Origin: Nitzschia sp. pyKryTriq1
Taxonomy: Eukaryota; Bacillariophyta; Bacillariophyceae; Bacillariales; Bacillariaceae
Length of the DNA: 64,000 nt
NCBI GenBank assembly: GCA_956465555.1
Contig: OY101115.1
Coordinates: 4,068,120-4,132,119 of the forward strand
Direction of reading: 5' to 3'
Shown: positions 38,508-48,859 of the stretch, piece by piece
Layout of the letters: each line of letters begins with the position of its first letter
How positions within the stretch are numbered: position 1 is the stretch's first letter
Made by a program: the position numbers and the translations under genes
Notes under the pieces: model-generated
Database searches by the model: none
Told to the model about the DNA's origin: nothing
What the model saw: only the letters and a program-made list of their open reading frames with translations

Positions 38508-41227
38508 ATGGGAACAGAAGAAGTCAAAATCCAACAATCTCTTTACAAAGAACACGACGAATCATCATCTCTCTTCAATCGGCGGTCGCCGTTACGCATT
38601 GTCAAAATGAAAGGGGGTGGGGCGATATATGGCCTTCCTTACATACTAGCAGGATGGAAGTCTTGCTCTACCAGCAGAGCGGTGAAAGCTCGATTGCTAT
38701 GTTTTCTGGCCATTGTAGTCCTGTGCACAAGGAACCTTCAACCTGTTTTTATGTTGCTGACGGGAAGAAGCTCAGCCCACGATCTTATGCACGACTCTTC
38801 ATTCGATCCTCCCCCAGGACGCGGACGGACAACCAGCCTGGCCGCCAGGAGCGTAGACGAAACGCGAGGAGAGAATGACCATTTCGATATTTCGTTTGTT
38901 TCTGTGCTGTCGATGCAACGATCAGGAAGTACTTTCCTAGCAAACCACATACTTGCACCGGGAAACGAAGATGCGTGGACGCAGAGGAGAAACCCGCCAC
39001 TTTCGGAATGTCCTTACGAACATTTCATCGCGTTGAATGAAATATTTCAGCATTACGAAGAGCAGTCAGGCGACGCCTGGACGATTGATGGCGCTGATTT
39101 ATTGAGACGTAATGGGGACCGACAGGTAAAGATAAGACATCTTGATGTTGACGAATTGGTTGCATTTTTATTGAGGGTTGCCGAGCGCAAGTGCCAATAT
39201 ACCATCAAAGATGATAAGAAGAAAAAACAGCTTCGCACATCAAGCAGCAATAAAACCTCCAATTATGGTGACAATGGCGGATGCCCTTACTACGTCAACA
39301 GGAGGGCAAATCAAGTCCATCGGTGCTTCGTCGTTTTCAAACAGTTCGATGACCAGCTGCGAAATGCCATTCACGAATCGATTCTCAAGTATCTACCGAA
39401 CTTGAGAGTGGTTATTTTGGAGCGCAATGTCGACGATCGCTGGAAGTCTTGGTGGTTTGCAAACGAAACAGGTGACTGGGATGCCAACGGGTCTGTGGAG
39501 CACAAGAATAAATTGCGGCACATAGAATCAAGCGGAAAAGCAGGCAACACGACGATGACCATTCCACCCGTGCCGGAATGGTTCCAATACAAGCACAAAA
39601 AGTGGTACAACTTTATCAACATGCTGTTCACCACGGAACAAAAGGGACATTTATCGTATCTGCCTCACATCAAAGTTCAATATCAGGATGTGATTGAGGA
39701 TGCATTGAAAGTTCGGGAACGGGCATTGAAAACCATTCTTTTGCCCCCTCCTACGCTGGAAAGGACCGTTCAAGGTCAAAACGTTGACGAGGGAGATTCC
39801 TTTATCTTTCGAGCTGGAGGTTTCTACGATCATTACAAGAAACGCCGGCATCCGACAGGCTCATTTGTCAAGTGTCGTTCTCCGTCGTTGAATAGTAGCA
39901 GTTTCTTGGATGAAGAAGAGGAGTCAAGTCACCACCGCCTCAGCAGAAAACAAGCCACACCTCATGCAGCGCTACCACCAGGAGTTTCCTCGGAAAATAT
40001 CACTGTTTCTTGTTTGACATTCGAGTATCGATACATCGAGGATTCTTTCCGCAAGTCTGGTTCGATCATAACTGGGGTGCTTTCTTCAGCCAAATCAAGC
40101 AAACGACGACAGGTACGAATCAAGCTGACGGAGTGCTAAAATGTGGTTGGTCTTGTTTTTGATTTGCTGTTCTTGTCGTCTGACAAAACTTACGCCCTGG
40201 TTCTTGAATATCTTCTTCTTGTGCTAACAACTACTAGGTCATTCGCGAAACCTGGGCAAATGGCTATCCTGGTGTGTTCTTCCTTGTAGCAGGATCATGG
40301 AGTGATATCGAAACGGAGTTCTATCATTACAAAGATTTGGTATGGATTGATCGAGAGGATGCCTACTACAGGATTACGGAGAAAACGGCATCGTTTATTC
40401 ACCTGGTTGATCGAGTTGCTACTTCTCTAAATCTGGACTATCAATACGCGTTCAAGACAGACGATGATACCTACGTTGCTCTGGATCGTCTCGTAGCTAG
40501 GTTGAATTGGATCTCTATGGAGAAAAAGCCCCCGGACTTTTGGGGATCGTGCGGTCCGCGTCAAAGGAAAGCACTTCGGGACCAGGAGAACATTTGGTCG
40601 ATGGCGCTAGAAGAATATCCAGCAGAACGCTATCCAGAATACTGTCAAGGCGCCGGTTTCGCTCTCTCGAGGAGATTTGTCCGTTGTGCTGCATCAGTCG
40701 ACAACATGTCTCGTCTACGTTATATGAAGTTTGAAGACGTTTTTGTGGGTATGCTTGCCGAGCGCTGCAAGATTTCCGCAATCTACGATGACTTTAAATT
40801 GGCCAGAGTCAAACGATCTGGTCGGCACCAACGGGAGACACAAAAGGAATCATCGCTCAGGCAGAAGGGGTCCACATCAAAGGAACTGAAGGGCCAAATG
40901 GTTTTCCCACGAGCTGATATGGCCAATCGAATCTATCAGCACTACGTTCTCGACGATCAAGATATGAAAGATTATCACGCAAGTTATCTTCTCCAGAAAA
41001 CTCTGGGCCTTGCCCAAGAGCCAAAGGTCAGGGACCGAGTGCAATTTTTTTACGATGACGAAGGGTTCCACTGGCTTGATGCGACAGTTGTTGGCATTCG
41101 TCGCCGGGACATGTTCAGCAGGATTGAAGTTGACTTGGAATTTAACATTGATGGGGCCGTCGAAACATTCGATTTCGACGAGCTGTACTCCGGTAGGTGG
41201 AGAAGGCAAATGCCGTTGACGTCATGA
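38508..41227 (+). CDS. Sulfotransferase-GT31 glycosyltransferase fusion, two exons
   Basis: Exons 38508-40112 and 40238-41227; the 125-bp intron has GTACGA and CTAG ends, phase 0 (SSKRRQ to VIRETWANG), giving 864 residues. A membrane anchor lies at about residues 55-83. The first half is sulfotransferase-like: the P-loop FVSVLSMQRSGSTFLANHIL near 129-148, then LPNLRVVILERNVDDRWKSW as the second cofactor block. The second half is a GT31 beta-1,3-galactosyltransferase-like domain: IITGVLSSAKSSKRRQVIRE start, DYQYAFKTDDDTYVALD with the Asp-Asp-Asp metal motif near 609, WGSCGPRQRK, YCQGAGFALSRRF and the KFEDVFVGMLAERC segment. A C-terminal beta-rich tail (RVQFFYDDEGFHWLDATVVG) resembles a small barrel. 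Both activities should face the Golgi lumen, so one enzyme may both extend and sulfate a glycan. The domain junction is within exon 1, which argues against a mis-joined model. Confidence 0.75.
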
Positions 41228-41819
41228 ATCTCCCGTCACCAACGCGTTTTGTCTGGGACTTGGCCACGATCAATCTGTGTCGCTAGTTTCCCCCGCTGAA
41301 GACAAGTTCCGGGATGCTGAATTTTTCTTGTTCTACCACTCTAGGGACACAGACAAGGCGCCCTTTGGTTTCGGCTCTTCAAAATACCGGAACGCGATAT
41401 TGTTCAACACGACAGTTATAAATCGCTTGCCACCTTCAAGTATCGGAAATGACGTGCCAAAAGATACTGTCAATCAACCAATTGCTGCCGTCCGAGCTCG
41501 GCTACTTTCTATCCCGGGGGGGGGGGGGGGGGGGCTCGAATGCCTTATGGGCCAGATCGAAAGCTCCTCGGATTACTTCGCAAGAGAATACCACATTCCA
41601 GATGGGGGAGCTGAAAGCCATTGGCGCGATGCCATAGGAACAAGAGCGTTGTTAGCAAAGTGTGGCCTTTTCTGCGAGAATCACGGGTTCAAGGTGGATA
41701 AACTCGGGACCCACAAGCGCCAGAGTTTTGCCGCAAGTGGGCTGAACAGGAGTGGGGAAATGCTTTTCCATTTCTGGGATGCGCAAAAGGTAAGGCGCAT
41801 AGGAGAATGGTCATTGTGA
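41220..41819 (+). pseudogene. Exostosin-like (GT47) remnant with a 19-G run
   Basis: An open frame directly after the fusion gene has no ATG near its start. Its first 95 residues resemble diatom exostosin-like proteins: FFLFYHSRDTDKAPFGFGSS, KYRNAILFNTTVINRLPPSS and IGNDVPKD. At about 41516-41534 there is a run of 19 G, after which the translated sequence no longer fits the family, so the frame has probably changed or a new segment joins there. Later parts (for example SGEMLFHFWDAQKVRRIGEW) are unrecognised. I read this as a decayed gene fragment; the G run is also a likely assembly error spot. Confidence 0.4.
41516..41534 (+). repeat. Poly-G homopolymer
   Basis: CCC followed by about 19 G, then CTCGAA. 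Homopolymers of this length are rare in the window and its exact length is uncertain in most sequencing data. Confidence 0.85.
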
Positions 41820-42839
41820 GTGAGGAGTCGTCCCATTAGTGGGGTTCTTGTCTTGCACAGTGCCCGTAAATGTTAGCTATGATCAAAAATGATCGCCGTG
41901 GATCCAATACTCGTGCACATTCCACTAGAATCGAAAGAAATCAGGAAAGTAGCGTCCCAGATCTCGGCGGACAGAACGGCTGATCGAGCGTATTGGGCCT
42001 GCTGCTGTGGCTCGGCTTGAGGAAGTTATCCGCCGTGTTTTGGGCGACGCCTTCCAGATGATGGACCGGGTGAAAGTACCCGTCCATCACGATTGGAAGG
42101 CGGCTTTCTTCGCAGCCCTTCGCGAAGCGATGTTCATCTACGAAGAGAATTGGTCGAGATACAACTACTGGAAGACGAGTTTGTGTGGTTGTTGTCGTTT
42201 GTGTTGTTGATGACTGAAGACCGAAAATCCACGCGCACTATCACGTGAAGCCAAGATGACTGCGTACTGTATCATACTGTACCTGTACTGCATGTGCAGT
42301 GCTATCGCGTGATAATATGAAATATTATTGTCTATTACTACTAGTGGTCATTCGGACGGGTCCAATAATTGTACCCAATATGTTACCTGCAGAGTCCTCT
42401 TTTCGTTGCCTCGCCCTTCGACTCCTCGCCTGTTAATAAATATTTTACAAGCAACTGTAGTACCCCCTATGGAATGATCCATGAGACCCTACAATTACAT
42501 CAATGTAATATTCCCTCTCTTCATGTCATAATCGCATCCAAAATAGGTCATATTTCGTGTTTCGCGCAGTAGTAACTCTCCTCTACCAAGTCGGGTTCGG
42601 GTTGGTTTGTTTTCGGAAAAAAACAATTCTCGGGTACCATATCCATGCGAGTTGCGCAAGGCGACCCTGGACTGTTAAGTTCGGCAAAACTTTGCAGGCT
42701 TGAAATCTCGTATAATCACGTGCGTTTGATACAGTAGTACGATGATTCTCCGACATCGATCACAAAAAATGCAAACACGTTGGATTCGGTTGAACAGTTA
42801 GATTGAAAATAAGCAGCGCTCCAAAAGTGAGACACAACA
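41820..42839. other. Gene-poor region with a possible glycosyltransferase-like fragment
   Basis: No intact gene. An open frame at about 41995-42210 (with VHHDWKAAFFAALREAMFIYEE) might be the tail of another decayed glycosyltransferase; low confidence. An inverted single copy of the 41-bp satellite unit lies at about 42298-42345 (GCTATCGCGTGATA, GTCTATTACTACTAG). A GTAC patch precedes it at 42263-42290. The rest shows nothing I can support. Confidence 0.4.
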
Positions 42840-42965
42840 TTATTTGTGGGAAAGACACAACGAAGACTTCGTTTGCTCGATCTTCGTTCCGATCTTGGTA
42901 ACCTTGATGTTCTTTCCATTGCCGATGGTAATTTCCTCATCAACCTCTCGACAATTTAAACAATA
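42840..42965 (-). mobile_element. Possible Ty1/copia-type LTR retroelement fossil
   Basis: A stretch of about 40 residues on the minus strand resembles the protease-side part of Copia-type pol proteins. No LTRs, integrase, reverse transcriptase or RNase H could be found around it, so it is a short, broken and probably old fossil. The assignment rests on a short motif match. Confidence 0.3.
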
Positions 42966-43039
42966 TACATTCTCGTATTCTCATTCAGACGTGCGACATT
43001 GTTCGGACGGGTTCTCCGATGCTCTCGGACTGTCTTAGA

Positions 43040-43330
43040 CAATCTTCGAATACTTGCCATGACTCAATATTCCCACGATCGAATTATCTTCCACGTGTAA
43101 CAACACGATACAACACTTCCCAACAGACAGCCGGCAAGTTTCGTCGAAAGTCACGGTTGGCGGACGGGCAGGTACCGGTGCGGTGAGACAACATCATTCT
43201 TATTTCTTGTATTCATACGGTACCTGGTACCGGTACCGGTACCTGTAACGGTACTGGTACCGGTAGGAGTACATCATAAAACAACAACAACAACAACAAC
43301 AACAAACACAATCCAAACTCTCGTTCCGTC
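43040..43330. other. Upstream region of the multi-pass membrane protein gene
   Basis: A GTAC/CCGG island at about 43170-43275 (GTACCTGGTACCGGTACC) is followed by (CAA)n at 43279-43304, 26 bp before the ATG. These are probably promoter and 5' leader. No gene. Confidence 0.6.
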
Positions 43331-44227
43331 ATGTTTCGAAGACCCCAACCACCTCCCCAACAACAACGGGCACCAGGCGCTCAGATTGTCCTCCCGGAAC
43401 CAGGAGATCTGGGACAGCTGATCGTGCGAGGCGCCTCCAATTTTGCCCGTCGCCACAAGGTGATCACCGGGAGCTATCTGTTGGGACTTTTGGTCATTAT
43501 CTTGATCGGTGGCGGGACCAAATTGACCTACGATCAGCGACGAGAATATAATGCAATCATGAATACTATTGATCTTCAAGCAGAATTTGATGCTTCCCAG
43601 AACTTTTACATGGCGGACCAAGCGTACCGCGCGAGTAAGGGTTGGTTCACCTGTGATGGTTTGTGCCAGCGTAATAAGCGAAGAATGGAAGACGCCAAAC
43701 ATCGTCTGGATTTGATACGACAAGAAGGTCAAGCTAGAATGAGCGACGCCAAGAGCATTGCTGGACTCTTTAGTGAAGTGGGAGTCGGCGAAGTCCAAGA
43801 TAGTTTTTGGTCCTACTTTCAGTCGGGCAAACAATTTGCCAAGCGGCAGAGTATGTGGGATGCCATGTTTATGGGCATTCGGCATATGGGACGAGATGAG
43901 AGCTGGATGGAATATGGGTTGAGAGTTTTGATGAACGTCCTTTTGAACTTTTCCATCGGACTACTCATGGCTCTCGTATTTTTCGTCGTTGGACTGTGGT
44001 CTATTGTCACTTCGTATCAACCCAATCCAGCGATAGCGGTTGTCTTTTTCATCATGGCAGCATGTGCGGCCTTTGCCTTTGTAGCCTCGTACTTGATGGC
44101 AATCTACGGGGCTGCGGCGGGAGGAGTCTATGGGCTATTGAAGGTGGCGGAAACCAATACTCGTGCGGCACGCATCCAAAATGGACGTCAACAGCCGTAC
44201 ATGCAAAATCGGCCTCATTATCAATAG
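43331..44227 (+). CDS. Conserved multi-pass membrane protein, function unknown
   Basis: Single exon, 298 residues. Pro/Gln-rich head (PQPPPQQQ), first membrane span at about residues 45-62 (GSYLLGLLVIILIGGGT), then a polar helical region of about 120 residues with a FTCDGLCQRNKRRMEDAKHR stretch. Two or three spans follow (VLLNFSIGLLMALVFFVVGL; AVVFFIMAACAAFAFVASYL; and AIYGAAAGGVYGLLKV). A short basic tail ends in QNRPHYQ. The layout resembles a membrane protein conserved in several algae and other protists, but I cannot name a family. The location (ER, plastid envelope or other) is not evident, as there is no signal peptide. Confidence 0.7.
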   Translation: MFRRPQPPPQQQRAPGAQIVLPEPGDLGQLIVRGASNFARRHKVITGSYLLGLLVIILIGGGTKLTYDQRREYNAIMNTIDLQAEFDASQNFYMADQAYRASKGWFTCDGLCQRNKRRMEDAKHRLDLIRQEGQARMSDAKSIAGLFSEVGVGEVQDSFWSYFQSGKQFAKRQSMWDAMFMGIRHMGRDESWMEYGLRVLMNVLLNFSIGLLMALVFFVVGLWSIVTSYQPNPAIAVVFFIMAACAAFAFVASYLMAIYGAAAGGVYGLLKVAETNTRAARIQNGRQQPYMQNRPHYQ

Positions 44228-44508
44228 TTACCTAGAACTACTGTGCAAGTACGAGTGAGTCATACCGGTTCTGTACAGTATCAGTGTCGCGTTCAACTGT
44301 ACTGCTCTGGTACTGTGATATTGGTAGTATAACAAAAGTACATTATTTCAATTATAATACAATATAATATAATACAATACAATACAACTCAAACTTGGGA
44401 TGATGGCCAATCCTTGTCCTTGGAGCTCTCTAGAGTTGCGGGCTACGGTGACACACGGGCAAAGATGAGAGATCCCCCCTCTATTCAAAGTGAATGCTTC
44501 CATGTCGA
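44228..44508. other. Convergent spacer with a GTAC patch
   Basis: A 281-bp spacer between convergent genes, with GTAC words at 44247-44335 and an ATACAATA/ATATAATA-type low-complexity run at 44350-44390. It is one of only two clear cases where such a patch lies between 3' ends. Confidence 0.5.
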
Positions 44509-45585
44509 TTACTCATCCGAATCATATTGCTCGGAAAAGAAGAGTTTCGTCGACATCAAACGGCCCTTGTTCCCGCGGCTTGGTTGAGGCGAACTGGGCT
44601 CTTGAACCTCAGGCTTGGGTTTGGTGGGGGTTGGAAGGGATCGAGTTTTACCTCCCAGAGATACAATGATTTCCTTGGCCCAACTATCGGGTTCTCCGAC
44701 AATCGAACCCATCACTTCGGACAAACTGTTGGCCTCGGACAAGATACTATTGTGATCCGCCTCCGCCACAGTCACTAAGGATGCCGAACAATTGCGTTCA
44801 TTCATCTGTTGAACAAGCGCTGATACGGATTCCAACAAGACCAGATGATCCTTGCTTCCGTGGTATACAATGATGGGGCTTCGAAGGTTGGACGGGATGT
44901 ACACTTCCGACTTGGACAGCGCGAGACGGACCATTTCTTCATTGCCTTTGTTTCCTTGCAATGTAGCATACTCCGAGACAATTTTGGCGGCCTGAAATTG
45001 CGTGTGATGCGGATTCGACCATCCTACTAAATTGATGGTGCCCAATGAAAGATTGCTGAGCACTGTGGGGATGATGGCCGATCGAAATACTTCGGGCAAT
45101 GATTGTGCCATGGTAATCCACTGAGGATGTAGTTCTGTCGTCTCGTCAAAGTAAATCCAGGGACTCAAAAGGACGGTTCTTGCAATTCTCTCTTTGAAAG
45201 ACCGATCAGATAATAAGGCCAAAGCATGTAAGCCACCCAACGAATGACCCAGTAACCGAATACGAGTATAAGGACCCAGCACTTTATCACAGAACTGTCG
45301 TGCATCATCGGCCCATCCAGAGAGAGTGCGATTTTCTTGTATGGTCGACTCTCCAATTCCAGGATAGTCCACGGCCAGAATCCTCAGATTATTTTGCAGA
45401 GCCGCTTGATGGGCAAACATAATGGCGACTGACGAAGTCATGAGACCGAAGCAAAAGAGAACCGGCATGCCGGATTCCAGATTTCCACACTCGCTGTACG
45501 ACAAAACCCGACCATCCTTCAATGTGATCTTCTTTTTCGTATATCGAGGGTTCTCGATAAGCTTTCTGAGTCGATCCATATACAT
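44509..45585 (-). CDS. Alpha/beta hydrolase family protein
   Basis: Protein of 358 residues from the ATG at 45585; a longer frame upstream begins only with a GTG, and a CTCAG there could be a splice acceptor, so an extra 5' exon is possible. The hydrolase fold is clear: strand and oxyanion region MPVLFCFGLMTSS, LAVDYPGIGEST, the nucleophile elbow LLGHSLGGLHAL (Ser), the acid in VYHGSKDHLV (Asp) and the base in VAEADHNSIL (His). All triad residues are present. A Pro-rich tail (PTPTKPKPEVQEPSSPQP) follows the fold. No signal peptide or membrane span. Substrate unknown; lipase or esterase-like is the family default. Confidence 0.82.
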   Translation of the reverse strand: MYMDRLRKLIENPRYTKKKITLKDGRVLSYSECGNLESGMPVLFCFGLMTSSVAIMFAHQAALQNNLRILAVDYPGIGESTIQENRTLSGWADDARQFCDKVLGPYTRIRLLGHSLGGLHALALLSDRSFKERIARTVLLSPWIYFDETTELHPQWITMAQSLPEVFRSAIIPTVLSNLSLGTINLVGWSNPHHTQFQAAKIVSEYATLQGNKGNEEMVRLALSKSEVYIPSNLRSPIIVYHGSKDHLVLLESVSALVQQMNERNCSASLVTVAEADHNSILSEANSLSEVMGSIVGEPDSWAKEIIVSLGGKTRSLPTPTKPKPEVQEPSSPQPSRGNKGRLMSTKLFFSEQYDSDE

Positions 45586-47029
45586 GGTGTCCGACCTTGG
45601 GACAATCACGTCAGAGTAATCTGAGTAAATATGAATGAAGACGAATGAATCAGTCTATCGCGAGAATGAACGTGGAGTAAAATGTCGTGCGATCTTTTGT
45701 CCGTCCTTTTCTAGATAGCTTCTCGTAGGTCCATGTACATATTTTGAAGTAGATGGTGAGGCTTTGGTTCTTCTTCTTCTTCTTCTTCTCCTTGCTGTCA
45801 GTATTATAAATATCATTCATTCGATGGGAGGAGAATCATCGAAACAGCCGGTGGCTGATGGTTGATGCTTTCTTGACAGATTATTCCATGAAAGGAAAGC
45901 ATTCCTCGAGGACACAGTCGTCTCATTGCAGTCGGGTGTGTGCGCCCGTCGAACCTTGTTATGGGAATTAATGAGATGCTACATACCAAAGTATACAGAT
46001 TCGTTTATGTTTATTTCTCTAAAAATTTAACGAACAAAAAATAATACCGGTACGTGTACTCGTAGTAATAATAATCTATGCGCCATAGGGATGAAACTAT
46101 TTTAGTACTTCCCCGAACTACAGTATCATACATTACCGGCGGCGTACCGTACTGCAGTAGCGGTATCATACTTCGTACATTATTTTTCCAAACAGAGATG
46201 TGACGATTTCACTGCCCGAGGAAGACGCCACAATTCTTAGACACGGATCGAACCAGCGAGAACGCGATTACACTTTGTATGGAACTATTCTGATATGATC
46301 AATGCGTGCAACAATCACAAGGAAGATGATATTGTCACTCGCATACCAGAGTACTATATCGAACATGGTCGGGAGTATTTGTTGTGTGGGGCGACCCCTT
46401 TTCTCCCTGTCCGCATCAAGAAATGATTGGTGGCACAAGACAATGTCCAATTCCAGGCTATATTTACTACATATCGTTATTGCTGCCAAGAGAGGTCGTT
46501 CTACAAAGGTTAAATAACAACGGCAGGGCTCCAATATTCAATTCATTCATGGCCGAAGAGGATAATAGTTGCCAGTCTTCCAACAACAAGTCAAATGTGA
46601 AGAGCGTCCAATACCTTGAAATGAACTACAGTAAGAACAACCAACAACTTTTTCACTAAAGGACATTCCCAATGCCAAACAAGGGTGCGCACACGGTGCA
46701 CCCCGCTAGTTTTTTCCCTTGTTTCCTTCCCCCCTTTTTCACGTCCAAGAAGAAGAAACACCAGAAAAAATTCCCAAATCATCAAGATTCCTGCGACCGA
46801 GATTCCCTCCAACGGATTTTTTGTGGGGCCAGGAACCACCCGCGGCCTCCCGCCGCCGCCATGGCGGTCGGATGAGGAGGGGGAGCAAAACACGATGGAC
46901 GAATGGACGATGGGATGCTCTATTATCCAACAGCCAACCGCAAACAGCCAACAACCACTACACCTTCAAGATTGACATCCTTTCATTTACTCACCAAGCC
47001 ATCAATTCCATTAATCCACATAGGCAACC
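45586..47029. other. Large divergent intergenic region
   Basis: A 1.44-kb region between the hydrolase and eIF3e. It includes a (TTC)n run at about 45768-45788, a GTAC patch at 46045-46070 and 46130-46180, and mixed unique sequence. Open frames up to 115 residues occur near 46590-47060 but lack family features and overlap the eIF3e leader; I do not annotate them. Confidence 0.5.
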
Positions 47030-48689
47030 ATGGCACCAACAGAGGGCATGGAACAGTGGGACTTGACGGCCAAGATTTCTCCGTACTTGGATCGTCACAT
47101 GATGTTTCCCTTGTTGGAGTACCTGGACGGATTGATCGCCGATGGCACCGTCAGTTACTCGACACAAGACGTGGCGGCCGCTCGTCTCGCCTTGTTGCGA
47201 CCGACGCACATGGTGGACTACGCGATTGATATCTACAAGACGGTGCATCCCGACAATGCGATTCCTGCGGAAATGGAAGAGCAAAAGACGAGCGTGTATC
47301 AACGATTGGAGGAACTCGAAAAGGGATGCAAGGCCTTGCACGAGTTGTGCAGTAGCGAAGAAGAAAAGGTATGTTGCTTCTTTCACTATTGTACTGTATT
47401 ATCCATTCCCATTGCTTTTGCTATGTGTCGCTCATAATTTTCGTCATCCTCGTCCTCATCTCTTCCCTGCCCATTTGCTATCAACAACGACCCAGGCAAA
47501 AATGCAGGCGAGCGGCAAGTGGAACGTCGATGGCTTGGCGCAAACTCCCGATTTGAATATCACCAAAGAAATGGTGGAGACGTATAGAGAAATGGCAAAG
47601 TTCAAGTTTGAATGCGGCGATTATCAAGCATCTCGGGAAATGCTGGCAAACTATATTTCCCTCTATGCCAAACCCCCATCGTCTCAGACGGGCAATGCAG
47701 AAGACGAGGAGCTGGCCGCCTACAGCAGTGGTGGCGGCAACAAGAAGGACGAAAAGAAGGAAGACGTTGGAAACCCTGCGATTTACTACCTCAAGTATGT
47801 CAATCATGGACTGATTCAAGTCTTGTGGGGAAAGCTTGCATGCGATATTTTGGAGAAGGACTGGGTGGCCGCCTCTGTGGCAGTCGATGCGGTCAAGTTT
47901 TCGATCGAAAGTATGGTCTCTTCCAACAAAATGACCCCTCTCAAGGCTCTTTCGGAACGAACATGGTTGCTTCACTGGGCCTTGTTTGTCTACTGGAACA
48001 ATTCTTCCAAGGGAGGTTTGGAACAACTCGTGGAACTTTTCCACAACGAACGGTACAAGCAAGCCATCACTACCAATGCCCCTCACCTCCTCCGATACTT
48101 GACGGCCGCTGTCTTGCTGTGCAAGCGTCGAATTACCAAAAAGGCTGCCTCAAGCTCTACTTCTGAAGCCCGTCGGCTCATGAAGAGCTTGATCAATGTC
48201 ATGCAAGATTGTGACTACACGGATCCTATCGTCGAGTTTGTCAACTGCCTCTGTGTCAAGTTTGACTTTGAGTCGGCGCAGACCAAATTGCAAGAATGTG
48301 AAATGGTCTTGAATTCCGATTTCTTCTTGTGCCGGCAGACCAAGCTCTTTATGGAAGAAGCTCGAGTCTTTGTCTTCGAGAACTACTGCCGTATCCATAA
48401 CAAGATTGATTTGAGCGCTTTGGGCACCAAGTTGGCCATGAACCAAGACGAAGCCGAACGTTGGATTGTGGATTTGATTCGAAATGCTGACTTGGACGCC
48501 AAGATCGACTCTCAAGAAGGATGCGTCGTCATGGGAGGCAATATTCAAAATGTCTACGAACAAGTGATGGAACGCACGCGAGACTTGAATGTCCGAAGTG
48601 CTACGCTTGTACAGAATCTGAATAACCTCATGACTGAAGCTCGAAAGGAAAAGAGCAAGAAGGTCAGGGCAGCACGAGAAGAAGAGTAA
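47030..48689 (+). CDS. EIF3E: Translation initiation factor eIF3 subunit e, two exons
   Basis: Exons 47030-47368 and 47496-48689; the 127-bp intron has GTATGT and CCAG ends, phase 0 (EEEK to AKMQASGKW), giving 510 residues. eIF3e (INT6) is a PCI-domain subunit of eIF3, which assembles the 43S pre-initiation complex in the cytosol. The N-terminal motif WDLTAKISPYLDRHMMFPLL matches the eIF3e signature; YREMAKFKFECGDYQASREM begins the helical repeat region; ISLYAKPPS and LERTWLLHWALFVYWN-like segments follow; the PCI part includes ALGTKLAMNQDEAERWIVDL and VIRNADLDAKID-type sequence near residues 410-450. It is slightly longer than human (445 residues) through a Gly/Lys insert (SGGGNKKDEKKEDV). 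Confidence 0.93.
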
Positions 48690-48784
48690 ACATACCTACT
48701 GTAATTCAAGCAAACTAGGATATGCATGCGCATTTAACTAGACACCGTAAAGCCTTTCGAAACGATGTAAAAATGCAGAACCAA

Positions 48785-48850
48785 TATAATACTCGTACAC
48801 TGGTACTACAGTACCAGATAGGACATACCATACTCGTACCTCTCTACTCG
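48785..48850. repeat. GTAC patch between convergent genes
   Basis: Words CTCGTACACTGGTACTACAG and ACTCGTACC in the spacer between the eIF3e and DRG2 stops. This is a second exception to the upstream preference of these patches. Confidence 0.6.
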
Positions 48851-48859
48851 GTAGACGGG

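Noticed and set aside
46190-46270. Possible tRNA (ATCGAACCAGCG resembles a T-loop)
   Set aside because: No matching acceptor, D or anticodon stems could be drawn; no confident tRNA was found anywhere in the window.
46590-47066. Several overlapping open frames of 90-115 residues before eIF3e
   Set aside because: No recognisable features, mutually overlapping, composition-driven; the region is leader or promoter.
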